Assembly (NCBI GenBank): GCA_025991245.1
Contig: BQMJ01000066.1
Coordinates: 108,617-172,616 of the forward strand
DNA: 64,000 nt
Reading direction: 5' to 3'
DNA from: Galdieria partita
Taxonomy: Eukaryota > Rhodophyta > Bangiophyceae > Galdieriales > Galdieriaceae
In this document: positions 12,144 through 22,723 of the stretch, piece by piece
How the letters are laid out: each line of letters begins with the position of its first letter
Numbering within the stretch: position 1 is the stretch's first letter
Translations under genes and position numbers: made by a program
The notes under the pieces: model-generated
Databases searched by the model: none
Told to the model about the DNA's origin: nothing
The model's input: the letters and a program-made list of their open reading frames with translations, nothing else

Positions 12144-12203
12144 TTCTGGAAGGAGCACATTCCAACCGATAAGATTTCTTTGACAGATTTTCATAAATTT
12201 TCT

Positions 12204-12830
12204 ATGGACCAAGAAAAGATATTTCAAGGTATTATGCCAGTAAATAATAATATTGCTACTTTATCTCCATATACTCTTGTCAAAGTTGTAGGAAATAACC
12301 GAACAAAGAGCCATTGGATTGGCAAAGTTGGTTTGGTTGTGGGTCACCATGCACTGGGTGGTTGGCACAAAGTATTTTTAGACTTGAATAGCACCAAACC
12401 TATAGTAAAGATACAACGAAACGCTCTAAAAGTGGTTTATTGTCATGAAAAATGGGAAAACTTGGTCAATCAACTGAGACAATATCGACGATGGATATCT
12501 GAGAAATCTAAGAAACAAGTGATTCAAAAGAAACCAAAGGCTCATCATTCTATTTCATTAGCTGTTTCAGATTTGGCTAAAAGTTTCATTTGGGAGAAGA
12601 ATAATTGGAGTCCAACTTCAACTAGGCATACATGTCTTTCGTATGATTGTTTGGAAAGATTGTCCGATACTTCATTGGAAAAATACTGTATCCAATTCAG
12701 TCTTCCATTGGAGAAAGGATATAAGAGACAACAACTGATAAACACTATCTTGTATCATTTTCAACAAAGCTTTAGTGTAAACGAAGAGGACACTATTGTA
12801 AACTTTCTTTCCATGGTGATGAAAACATAA
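12204..12830 (+). CDS. SAP30-like protein (Sin3-binding domain)
   Basis: Single-exon gene for 208 residues. The C-terminal 65 residues align with the SAP30 Sin3-binding domain: an SYDCLERLSDTSLEKY helix, a KGYKRQQLINTILYHF helix, and a VNEEDTIVNFLSMVMK helix that parallels VNEKETLAYFIYMVK of the animal protein. SAP30 bridges the Sin3 scaffold of histone deacetylase complexes, so a nuclear corepressor role is likely. The N-terminal half lacks the animal zinc finger; instead it has a compact, small-barrel-like segment (HWIGKVGLVVGHHALGGWHK) that I cannot assign. The first ATG is 12204. Its stop is 27 bp from that of the convergent aldo-keto reductase gene. Confidence 0.68.
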   Translation: MDQEKIFQGIMPVNNNIATLSPYTLVKVVGNNRTKSHWIGKVGLVVGHHALGGWHKVFLDLNSTKPIVKIQRNALKVVYCHEKWENLVNQLRQYRRWISEKSKKQVIQKKPKAHHSISLAVSDLAKSFIWEKNNWSPTSTRHTCLSYDCLERLSDTSLEKYCIQFSLPLEKGYKRQQLINTILYHFQQSFSVNEEDTIVNFLSMVMKT

Positions 12831-12857
12831 AAAACAAACAAATGGATTATTTCTATT

Positions 12858-13962
12858 TTAAGAGTTGACAGCTAAGTTCCAATATTCTTTGGTATCACAA
12901 ACGACTTGTTGTCGATCCAACTTTGCAATTTGTTGCATCATGTCGGATGTTAGTGCAAAGCCACAATCAAAGTTTTCCTCAATTCTTTTGGGTGTCACAC
13001 TTTTGAAAGATTCAGTTGATTGAATATCAGTACAATGAGTCTAATTACCTTTTAGGTATCACAGAAACACCTTTGTTGCGAGCCCAAGCCAAACAAACTT
13101 GTGCAGGAGTCTTTCCAAGTTGTTGTGCAATCTTCTGAACAAGAGGATCTTGCAAAGGTCCCACTCTGCCACTTCCCAAAGGTGAATATGCAGTCACATG
13201 AATATTATGTTTGGCACAAAAGGCTCTCAAGTCTTCCTGTTGATTGTAAATATGCATCTCTATTTGATTAACTGCAGGTTGAATCTGTATCGAGTCAACT
13301 CCTTGAAAATGGATATCTTCAAAACACAATACGAACCTCACAATAAGTCATCAAATCCAACAACTCCACAATGTGGAAATTGGATACTCCAATATTCTTC
13401 ACCAATCCATTATGTACTAAAGATTCCATTGCTTGCCAAGTCTCTTTCAAAGATACGTTGGCAAGTCGAGGCTTTCTGTTGGAATCAAGTGGCATTGCAA
13501 TATCTCCAGTAATAGGAAGTCCAGTATATTCAAAAGCAATAGGCCAGTGCTTATCATCACAAACAATATCTTTTAAAAATAATTTACAGAAATAGTTCAT
13601 CGATAACTTACCATAAGATATAGGTCCAAGTATTCCAATCCCAAATCACTCAAAGTCTGTTTACAAGCAGCCAGAACGTGCTCCCTTTTATGACAAGTAT
13701 TCCATAGTTTAGAAGTGACAAATAAATCCTCTCTTTTACAGTTTCCACTGGAAAAGATTTGTTGAAACACTCTGCCAATTTCTTTCTCGTTACAATAGGC
13801 AGCAGCACAGTCAATATGGCGATAACCGGTCTGAACTGCACGATCAACTGCTTCTCCAACAACTCCAGGTTCAGCTTTCCAGGTACCAAAACCTATCATA
13901 GGTATGTTATGACCACTATACTGACTGCCTGAATAGAGCTTTGCTGATGAACTACAAGCCAT
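12858..13962 (-). CDS. Aldo-keto reductase
   Basis: NADPH-dependent carbonyl or aldose reductase fold. Exons (minus strand) are 13962-13612, 13549-13337, 13284-13049 and 12999-12858; introns are 62, 52 and 49 nt; the product is 313 residues, the normal family size. The catalytic tetrad is intact: Asp in HIDCAAAY, Tyr in the same motif, Lys in VTSKLWNT and His in MHWP, which is formed by the first splice. The NADP-site signature [15 protein letters not shown] is formed by the last splice. The second donor is the unusual GTTCGT. The frame is open upstream of 13962 to about 14109, so an N-terminal extension from an upstream exon is possible. The substrate cannot be predicted. Confidence 0.94.
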
Positions 13963-14262
13963 GCCAATCCAATACGGCTCCGAAATGACTCCTTTGCACA
14001 GCTTGTCCACGAGTCCATTCTTGAAGAGTTGTTGTAGAGATTGAACGATGAGTTGGAGAGAAGAACAATCTCCTTTATTGTCTATCAACTTGAGTCCTCC
14101 TAAAAACAAAAGTGAGATTGGTTTTTGTAGGACGGATGGTTTGGAAGCTTAACAAATATTTCTAGTTGCAACATTGGCACAAGGAAGAAGAACAGGCGCA
14201 CCACAAATATCCGTACGAAAGTATGGATATGAAATTAGAAACAACTGAGTGTAATAGTATAG

Positions 14263-15640
14263 GATACAATAGCTTCTCGCAGAGCTGCTTATGGTGGAAA
14301 GAAAAGACTCGAACGTTTACGAGCACCTGTTGAAACGGGACTGGAAATGCCTTGGACGGGAAGACTCAGGTTAGATCTACTTGTGTGTACAACCGTTTGT
14401 GAAACTGAAGATATTTGTGTATGACTGTAGTGTTTATTGTACTTGTAATACTTATTCTCTTCGTGATTTATTTGGCAACTTGTTGAACAAATATCCTGAA
14501 GGCGCTCGAAGGTTTGGTACTCGTGACGTTGTTCATTTGAGGTTAGTTGAGTTATTTTTACCCTTTCAACCGTTGACAAGTTTTGAATAGACTTCCTAGA
14601 ATGGATGGCCAAGACGGCGAAGACGACGCTGTTTGGTGGGTAGGAATTGAAGACCCTCGAGGTTCCGATGTTTTCTTTTTTTCATATGGAGTTGTGGTGT
14701 TATGGGGACTTTCAGAAGGAGCTGAATGGCAATTGTTGGACTGGCTGAAGAATTTCGAAAATGGTCGTCTCGAAGGAGAAGCTGAGAAGGAATTTCTAGT
14801 TTATAGTTATGATCATTTTTCAGTAAGTGTCCAAAGGTTTTATGGAGAGTAGTATTTCCTATTCGGAATGTATCAGGAAGAAGATCTTGCGAAGATTTTA
14901 GAAGATCAAGTTTGCCTTTCTTCGTCTCTTTCCGATGAGACTTTGGTTCGTGTAAAACTTGCCTTGTCACATGGAGCAGCACAGTCGACTAAATTGGGAG
15001 CTTTTGAGACTGCTATTGATAACGTGATTGATCGGACACAGGTACTTTATTGTCTCGAAATAGAGATGGAACTATTTCATTGTTGTGTATATAGGCATTA
15101 CCAGCACAAATGGCGAATCAAGGCAAACTGAATATTAGTCAACGCGAATTGTTAAAGCTTAGTGGCGAACTTTATATGTACAAGGCATATATTCATTTGC
15201 AGTCCGATGTTTTGGATATTCCAGGTATATCAAAATGCAATGTGACTGATTACTTTCTTAATCAACCGAATAGATTGGTTTTGGGATAATGAAGATGTTG
15301 AACCTTTGTATGGGAAGATGGCTAGATATTTAGATATCAAACCTCGTGTCAATGTACTGAATACTCGTTTAGAAACTATCAATTCTATGTAAGTTGAAGA
15401 TAATGAGATATAGAAATGGAACTCATGTATTTAGGTATGATTTATTTCGAACAGAGTTGCATGTTCGTACTGACCAAAGACTGGAATGGATAATTATTTG
15501 GCTTATTGTAATTGAAGTATTTTTGCAAGTTTTTGGTATGTTTATAGGAGTAACCACGATATGAATAAAGATTGCCCATTGTATATATAGCTATTTGCTT
15601 GTGTTATCCTGTTGATATGATCATCTTGGATCCATCCTGA
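14263..15640 (+). CDS. RMND1/Sif2-family (DUF155) protein
   Basis: Family of mitochondrial inner-membrane or endosomal proteins; human RMND1 supports mitochondrial translation. Exons read as 14263-14369, 14431-14541, 14591-14822, 14877-15041, 15095-15224, 15274-15388, 15435-15535 and probably 15591-15640. Family landmarks are DVFFFSYGVVVLWG, DIPDWFWDNEDVEPLYG, VNVLNTRLETINSMYDLFR and the C-terminal membrane anchor RLEWIIIWLIVIEVF. The 5' end is unresolved: an acceptor at 14262 makes 14263 the likely start of an internal exon, and the nearest in-frame ATG is 14347. The 3' end is also ambiguous: reading past the last donor stops at 15564, whereas a 55-nt intron (15536-15590) gives a stop at 15640. 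Confidence 0.84.
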
Positions 15641-15784
15641 AGTGTCTCCTCTCCAGTTTGGACAAGCGATTGACTGAGGGTGCGTTAAAGTGTCCCTTTG
15701 TCAATCTCACAAAAGATTTTGACAAATTCGGCTTTTGTTCTTCTTCTGTGGACGAATTGATTTCTTCTCTTGTGGTGGCATCGA

Positions 15785-16468
15785 ATGTTAGATGCAGTCT
15801 CACCATTTGGAGTTGTGAGATATTCATCCTTGTATAATGGAAATAGGAAAAAAACTGATAGAAAAATACAGAGAAGAAGATATGAATCTTATAAAGAACT
15901 AGAACAGAGGTCAGGGTCCTTGTATACTATTTCAGAAGAAACCAAGTTGAAGGAGTCTCCAAAGTTGGAGTTCACGTTGGAAAACTGTACTAGTCCTTTA
16001 TCACAAGAACAACTGTCAAAGAAGGAAGAGAAAGAAACTCAGTTCATGGAAACTCAGCAAAGAGGTAATATATGTCCACAGAGGACTACGAAAGGGTACA
16101 GCGACTGGAGTGAACAACTAGAACAGAAGACACCGGTTTCCCAAACGACAATGAACCTAGTTCTTCAAACAGTCGATGGAACAGGGAATCAGTCAAAGGA
16201 CAATCGTGGAGATAGTGAGAGGCAAGAACCATTATCGCTTTTTACAAATTGTCAAGAGTGGTTGTTATTGTCCAAGGTATGCTAGATAGTCCTATACAAT
16301 GGTATGTCTAAGCTTTTTTTATATGATTAGATCAAGTCTATGGTATATGATTTTCTACTTTGCTATATTGAAGGAGTTACTCTTCGTCCAGAAACCATTC
16401 AAATGATAAGGAAGAGATATGGGAGTAGCAACGGGAAGGAAACAAATATGAAGAAGAAAAGCAAGTGA
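15785..16468 (+). CDS. Hypothetical protein, polar and disordered
   Basis: Not recognised. Exons are 15785-16276 and 16331-16468, with a 54-nt intron (GTATGC donor, TTAG acceptor); the product is 209 residues. The first two thirds are rich in Lys, Glu, Gln, Ser and Thr and look disordered. The C-terminal 45 residues, after the splice, form a likely folded element (KSMVYDFLLCYIEGVTLRPE) followed by a Lys-rich tail. It starts 144 bp after the RMND1 stop, on the same strand. Frame-consistent splicing and the change in composition support a real gene. Confidence 0.55.
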
Positions 16469-16660
16469 ATATGATAATGAGTGTAATATTATGGGAAATA
16501 GGTTGTTATCACATATGTCTGTTGTTGTATTATTATATGAAAAGAGTTGATAATATTATTTGTAAGGGTTGTTCATATAAAATGTAAACATTTCTTGAGT
16601 TCATAACCATAGAGCATTTGCATAGAATTTCATTGACCATTTCTATAGTGTGTGTGTGAG

Positions 16661-17088
16661 ATGAGTGCCACAGCAGCTACAGGTCAATATTCGAGCTTAT
16701 TAACCGTAAGTATTTTGTTATATCATTCAGTAATTATTGAATATGGAGGAACAATAACGTTAGTTTCTAAGAGTTGGCTCCTTTGTGTTTGGGGTAGCAG
16801 CGGGTTTTGGAAGTGCAGTGAGTTTGGTCTCGTTAGGGTCCAAGATTCAACTAAGTTGGTATTCGTTTCTAGTCTGCTGACCATCGTAAAAGAGAGAAGA
16901 TCTTAATTACTAAAGTGCACGAACGTGATGCCAAAATTGAAGCGTTGGAAAGTGAACTAAAGCAGTTGAAAGGTATGTGGGTGTTGGCCTCGTTCACATA
17001 TGACACAATGGATATGCGTGTTTTTCTAGGACAAGTTCCCGTCTCTACAGGGGATCCAGTTCAAGACTGGTTGAATCAGTTGGAATAA
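16661..17088 (+). CDS. Small membrane protein, possible mitochondrial ATP synthase subunit e
   Basis: Four exons (16661-16705, 16764-16817, 16873-16972, 17030-17088) encode only 85 residues; introns are 58, 55 and 57 nt. A single membrane segment FLRVGSFVFGVAAGFGSA, with a GxxxG-type glycine pattern, is followed by a charged coiled-coil-like helix (RDAKIEALESELKQLKG). The order (short N-terminus, glycine-motif membrane helix, charged coiled coil) and the size match ATP synthase Fo subunit e, which supports dimerisation of the complex in the inner membrane. Identity is weak, so the name is tentative; a MICOS-type small membrane protein would be an alternative. Confidence 0.52.
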
Positions 17089-17180
17089 GAGTATTGTTCG
17101 ACGGAAGTTTCCTCAACAACTGCTCTTGTCCAATATTCTTATCATATGAAAATAAACAGTTTGACAAAATATATTTTTTC

Positions 17181-18080
17181 ATGATAAGTTTTATTTGGCA
17201 ATGGTTGGATTGCTTTTATACTTTTCCTGTAACTTGTCTAGTCATTGTTATATGTGTTGTTGTTTGGTGATAAGAGTCACTATTTCTTGAAATAAAGTAA
17301 CACTCACATCTTTATAAGGTTGTTGATTACTCATAAAGGTTGGTCCTATTATGACGTTGGTTGTAACTACGATCGCGTGTTGGTTGACAAAGAGACTTGG
17401 CGTTGGATTTCATCTACTCTTTCACATATTTCGTGGATGCACTTAGTCCTGAATATGTATAGTTTATGGTAAGCTCATTGGTATATGTTAGAGTTGATAT
17501 ATTTCGGATAAGGAATTTGCGTTGGATGGAGCAACGTTTTACTTGTTCGGTATATTTGATATGGAATATTCTGATTGCTTTCTTATCAACTTGTGTTACT
17601 TTATTTATCAACTTGTTGCAGTTATGGGTTGGGTTTCACACTGAACAAGTTCGACAAGTATATCTCGTTGGTTACTCTGCAGTATTGTTTGGTCTATTTG
17701 CTATTGCTAGTCAACACGTTACAAGTATAGTGTTGTTGGGTGACATTTTGATTTCACCTATTTGGATACCTTTTATTTCTTTAGGAGTTGTAACTTTGTT
17801 AGTTCCTGAAGCAAGTTTTATTGGTAAGAGTAGACTTTTGTGCACAACTCTCTGTTTGATCATATGATGAGGTCATTGTAGTGGCATTTTCATAGGGTAA
17901 GTCATTTGTGTGAGTTTAGATACAACGTGAATGATAATATCAAGTTTTCTTATCTCGTTGGATAAACACGATGACTTGTTTCAATGGTCATGGAGTTGGA
18001 TATGGCTATTAGGAATCCTATGCATAACACTCATCACGATGAATTGGACCATTCAAAGAAATAGATTTATTCGAATATAA
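17181..18080 (+). CDS. Rhomboid-family intramembrane serine protease
   Basis: Exons are 17181-17266, 17319-17468, 17513-17823, 17872-17896 and 17945-18080; the product is 235 residues with about six membrane segments. Rhomboid landmarks: HISWMHLVLNMYSLW (the HxxxxHxxxN-type second helix), GYSAVLFG with the catalytic Ser, and IGHCSGIFIG with the catalytic His. The His is encoded by a 25-nt microexon bounded by two 48-nt introns. Every splice keeps phase, and the C-terminal membrane helix (WIWLLGILCITLI) appears only in the spliced frame. Both catalytic residues are present, so it is probably active. The membrane in which it resides is unknown. Confidence 0.85.
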
Positions 18081-18089
18081 TAAACTATT

Positions 18090-19193
18090 TTATTCGTTCA
18101 TATGTTCTTTGCGCTGTTCATATTTCTTACGATTGGCGATTTCTGTAGGCAATAAGATGGCATAAATGGCACTTAAATAAGGAGTGCTTACTCCATATTT
18201 ATGGCCTTGTCTCACAACTGCACCCACTTGCCATTCCAATTCAGAAGGTTTACCACTAGCAATATCACGAAACATACTCGGTGTTGCACTGTCCTTCACA
18301 TGATGTACTAAATAGTCAATAGATGAACGAACAACCTCTCTGCCAATCATAATTCCTCGAGCTTTAGCAACATCTACTACTTCATTCATACAATTCTCTA
18401 CCAACGCCAAGGTTTCCGGTATACTTCTCAACTGACCCAAATTACAACGTGCAGCTGAACAAACACCTGAATAGGCTGCCATTACTGTCAGCTTTCTATA
18501 CATATTCTGTAAAACGTCCTGATGTATAATCAATCGAGTCTCTTTGGCACCCACAAACGCACATTCTAATTTCTTCAACTGCTCTGAAACAAAAGGAGCA
18601 GAATCAGTCAACACACCCGTTCCATAAATGGTTGGACTTATATCTAATAGACATAAATATATAGGATAGGAATATTCTTAAACTATCAACCAACCTTCGT
18701 GCAAAATAACTCCAGGCGTCGATATATAAGCCAAGACTTGAACATAACCTCCCACCACTCGTTGTGCACCAACCACTTTGGCCAACACTTCTGGTGCTTC
18801 CACTCCATTCTGTGTGGGAAGAGCAATAGTCTTTTCACTAAATAAAGGTAACACTGCCTCAGCTGCTGCTGCTAATTGATCCATTTTGCAAGTAAATATC
18901 ACTGCGTCTACTGGAGTTGTGGCAGTCTTCAGTACACTTTCTACGGTATCCCCAATACTATCCAATTGTGGACTGCAGTCACCATCAATACTCTTCAAAA
19001 TGATACGATTGTCATTCTCTTGAATTGCTTTCAAATGAGGACCTCTTGCGATGACGTGGACATAGCTGTGTCCACTCTCTGCCAATCTTGCCGCCAAATA
19101 ACCGCCCACACCTCCAGCACCGAATATAACAACTCTGGGTTTTTCTATCAAAGTTGCATTGGACAAGTTATTATCCTCTACTTTATCTCCCAT
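18090..19193 (-). CDS. panE: 2-Dehydropantoate 2-reductase (ketopantoate reductase family)
   Basis: NADPH-dependent reduction of ketopantoate to pantoate in pantothenate and CoA synthesis. Exons (minus strand) are 19193-18695 and 18643-18090, with a 51-nt intron (GTTGGT donor); the product is 350 residues. The N-terminal Rossmann motif GAGGVGGYLAARLA is clear, as is the family segment TQNGVEAPEVLA and the C-terminal helical domain (TVMAAYSGVCSAAR, ARGIMIGREVV, GKPSELEWQVGAVVR). No obvious targeting peptide is present. Family membership is sure; some homologues act on other 2-keto acids, so the exact substrate is inferred. Its stop lies 9 bp beyond the end of the convergent rhomboid gene. Confidence 0.88.
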
Positions 19194-19324
19194 AACCTCA
19201 ACAAGTATTTTGTTCTTTTCGACGTGTTCTTCTGGCCATTTCTTTCTGGAAATCCTTTTTGCACAATTCCATTCCTTCTTCCATTATCCGATTTTAAGAA
19301 AACAAGTGTATCTACTTGTGTTTA

Positions 19325-21087
19325 TTAATCCAAGTCTTCATCTCCCCAATCTAAACCACTACTACTGGTAGCACCAAAACCACTTGGATAACTCACAAGG
19401 TTCCCAGGCTCTTCCATTTCCGATATATCAGCACTCACCAATTCCACATCAAAGATAAGCAAAGCATTAGGAGGTAATACATCACCAAATAATTCGCTCA
19501 TTCCATTTGAGGCGTCGGGATGAACATAAAGTGTTCGATCTTCTCCTTCTCTCATACCTTCAATACCTTTTCTCAAAGCATAAGGTGCACTAGTTAAAGA
19601 TAACGTCAACGGATGAACTACTTCGCCACTTTCATCTGCAGGTGGACAAGAAAAGAATACACGACCATCTAATAATCGACCTTGAAGAATAATCATCACG
19701 TTGGAATCCTTATGTGCTACAGGTGCCTGAATATCAGGAGTAGTTTCTCCAGACTCCCAAACAATCTTTCCAGACTCAATCACATGAATATCGTTGTCAT
19801 TGGCAATTTCTTCAAAAAACTGATTAGCTTCCTTCAAATTGACTTGGGAAACAAAATCCTGAGCAACCTATTTTCATCCAACATCAATATTTTCATATAT
19901 AAGTTACGTTTCCTTCAAACAACGTACCGACTGTAAAAGACTCATTTGTCGTTCATATTCTGATAAAGACATCGGAAAGTCTTTTCCAGTACATGCCATT
20001 TTGATACCTTGTACTACTTGTTCATAGTCCAAGCCTAAACCTGAATTGATAAGTGATTGACCCAAGGCATGTCCATAGGATTGAGCAAGCAACTTCAAGT
20101 CAACAGGAAGTCTTTTCACTCGTTCTTGAGCTGCTTCCAATTTCTTACGTGCTGCTTCTCCAACAAATAAAGAAGCTTCTGCTGCACTTGGAATAGTTCC
20201 ACTTGTCGATATTCCTGAACTAGATGTTGAAGCTCCTCCTCCTCCTCCTCCTCCCATGAAAGGCTTGCTATTATCCGAACTTGATACTCCCAAACCACCA
20301 CCACTTGTCTTGGAAAATATCATTTTTGCAGCTTCCATACTTTCTTTCCAACGCTCGGGATCATTCAATACCTTGGAAAACTCTGGATCAGCTTGTATCC
20401 ACGGCTGTAGAAAAGGATTGTTCTTCACAGCTTGTCGACTAGCTTCCAATTTGTCGGGATCATTCAAGTATTCTTGCATAGCTGGTGTTTGCCAAATAGT
20501 TGAAAGCATCTCACTCATCGAACCCATATCTCCACTTCCACTCTGGGCTCCACCCATCAAAGACTGAACCAATTGATTCAATTGACTTTGATTATCTGTA
20601 TTAGGAAAGCTACTAGATAGTCCTAAATTCTTCATATAAGAACTCAAAGTATCTTCAGTTATAGTGCCCAGTCCAACACTAGCCGAACTGGAAGAAGCAT
20701 CCGTTCGCCTTTTCTCTTCTGAAACGGTTTCCGAAGAAGATGAGACGTCCGAGTGATTTTTGGAATTATTTCCACTTGGCTTGGCTCCTACTCTTCTCAC
20801 CACGTTGATAGTTACTCCATCAGACACGTTATAATTGGCTAAAGGAGCATCAGGATCCAACACTTGACCTTTATATAACAAAGTTTGTCTATCTGCTACA
20901 ATACCTGACACTTCCTAATAGAAAAGTATTTTAGTCTCTCCAAACCAGAACAACTTCTGGTTGTAAGACCCATACTTACTGCTATCTTTTCTTGCAAAGA
21001 GTGAACGGTGTAAATATTGGTAGACTCTCCTACTGGTACATCAAACTGTTGTTTATTAAAGGTTTTGACTTTGATTGTATATCCCAT
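19325..21087 (-). CDS. Ubiquitin-like / STI1 / FKBP fusion protein
   Basis: Exons (minus strand) are 21087-20980, 20914-19928 and 19867-19325; introns are 65 and 60 nt; the product is 545 residues. Domains in order: ubiquitin-like fold (1-77; DRQTLLYKGQVLDPD), Ser-rich linker, an STI1/ubiquilin-like DP-repeat helical block (about 172-237; TPAMQEYLNDPDKLEASR, NPFLQPWIQADPEF), a Gly run, an FKBP N-terminal dimerisation helix (about 310-365; YGHALGQSLINSGLGLDYE) and an FKBP fold (about 410-525; GRLLDGRVFFS, PPNALLIFDVELV). The joins between STI1 and FKBP-N lie inside one uninterrupted exon, so the fusion is not a splice error. FKBP active-site positions look poorly kept (no VHYTG, F-F instead of F-D, no PGW), suggesting a binding rather than a catalytic role. 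A proteasome-shuttle or chaperone function is inferred. Confidence 0.85.
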
Positions 21088-21190
21088 CACAAAGATACTT
21101 ACAACCTCCGCAATACAAAATGCTCACCACTCACTCAATCAATGGGCAGTTACTTGACTCTATGGAAGTTGATATTTATTGATGATTCAA

Positions 21191-22218
21191 CTATGCTTTC
21201 TTGGAAAGTTGTGCATCTTGTGAGGCACCATGTTGACTCAACAACTGCATCCATTTCACTCCACTTATCCATGTCACTGGAAAGATAGCCAACATCACCT
21301 TCCAAGTTTTTAGAATATTCCAACTCAACCAAAACTTGACCAAACAATATACGAAACTTGCAAGACTCATATGAAATACAACAAACCATACAATGGATAA
21401 TGGATCTGTAGGCATCTGTAATGGAAAAATATTACATGTTGTCAATATCTAACAACAATTAGCAGTTAGTTCTTTCCGTTCTCCTTAAGTAGGCACTCAA
21501 CATACCCAAAAGAGATAAACTAAAAAGGGTAATATGACGAGACCCGTAAATAAAAACGATAAAAATATGGGAGCTCGTTTCGTCGGTGGCTGAAATAAGT
21601 GTTCAATCTCCTCTTGTGGATAAAACTTCCAACTTATATCAAAATCAAATATGCCTTTTGGACGTGGAGTATTCTTTGCTCGATAACTCAAAGTGATGGA
21701 ATCGATGAGAAGTTGATGAATACCTCTTGACACTCGATGATCACCAACCACCAACTTTACCAAAAAGTCTCCTTGTTGACCTTCAAAGCTTTCAATAACT
21801 GAAGCATCCAACTTCTAAAACAAACTTTTCAAGTACTCTACAATAAAAGCTTCGATAGGCTTACCACTTCAAATAAAAGAGATCCTGTACTTCGTTTACA
21901 AGGTAGGAACAAATATTCACGTTTTGTCGACTTTTCCACAAAACTGATCCAAACTTGTTCCAAGTCTTCTATACCAACTGAAGAACCGGTATTCAATTCA
22001 ACCAAAATAGCAAGTTGATGATCATCTTCTAGTGAAAAAGGTAACTTTACTGGTAACGAGTCTGAAGTGATAACTTGTTTATGAAATAAAGTTTGTTTAT
22101 CATGAGTATGCGATATTTCAACTCTTTGTAGAACAAATTCAGTTTCCGTAGCAAAAACACAACAACCAAACTGAAACAAGCAACACCACCATAACCATCT
22201 TGACAGGGAACCCATCAT
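21191..22218 (-). CDS. Oligosaccharyltransferase subunit, ribophorin II/SWP1 type
   Basis: Accessory subunit of the ER complex that N-glycosylates nascent proteins. Exons (minus strand) are 22218-21865, 21814-21506 and 21415-21191; introns are 50 and an unusually long 90 nt; the product is about 295 residues, close to yeast Swp1 and much shorter than animal ribophorin II. It has a signal peptide (MMGSLSRWLWWCCLFQ...FA), a lumenal beta domain, the family hallmark EEIEHLFQPPTKRAP just before the first membrane helix, and two further hydrophobic helices formed after the last splice (LSIVWFVVFHMSLASF, VMLAIFPVTWIS). A second in-frame ATG at 22269 would extend the N-terminus but hide the signal peptide. 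Confidence 0.8.
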
Positions 22219-22723
22219 CAATGAGACTTGCGACGTTGCCTTTAGAAATAATGCACATATAATAATCATACACAAATAACTTTTATTGCAAGTCTTCCAA
22301 CTTATATCTTACATTCTTAGCATAACATCATTACGCTATTGTTGTGAGTAACCAACACTCCCAGTGTTTCGTTGCCTTCCTTTTTGAGTCAGTGAATGTA
22401 GCGTTGTTGTTGCATTCTAAAGACTCCAAATGTCGATTGTAGAACAGCCAAGAGTTATGGTTCCTAAGGGGGATTCATTGAACACGTGGAAGATACGAGT
22501 AGCAGAGAATGTCCTTGAAAGGTCTTTGGGTGGTGTCCTTTAACGATACATCTCCAAAGCCAACGTGGTTGCATAATTTCCTTTCCCGCTCATGAACCAG
22601 GACATTCCGACGAATAGCATTGGTATTGAAAAGGCCCCCATGAAACAAAGTTGGAAACTATTTGTTATTTCGAAAGCAAGACATTGTCCAGTTCTTATAG
22701 ATAATTTTATCATAGCATTTCAA
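22219..22723. other. Divergent interval between RPN2/SWP1 and the secreted protein gene
   Basis: About 500 bp with no separate gene. The frame of the secreted protein is open back to an ATG at 22592, but the signal peptide begins at 22724, so 22592-22723 is more likely 5' UTR. Promoters for both flanking genes should lie here. Confidence 0.5.

Noticed and set aside
22592-22723. Upstream ATG of the secreted protein as the true start
   Set aside because: It would place 44 polar residues before the signal peptide and block secretion; the ATG at 22724 starts exactly at the signal peptide.
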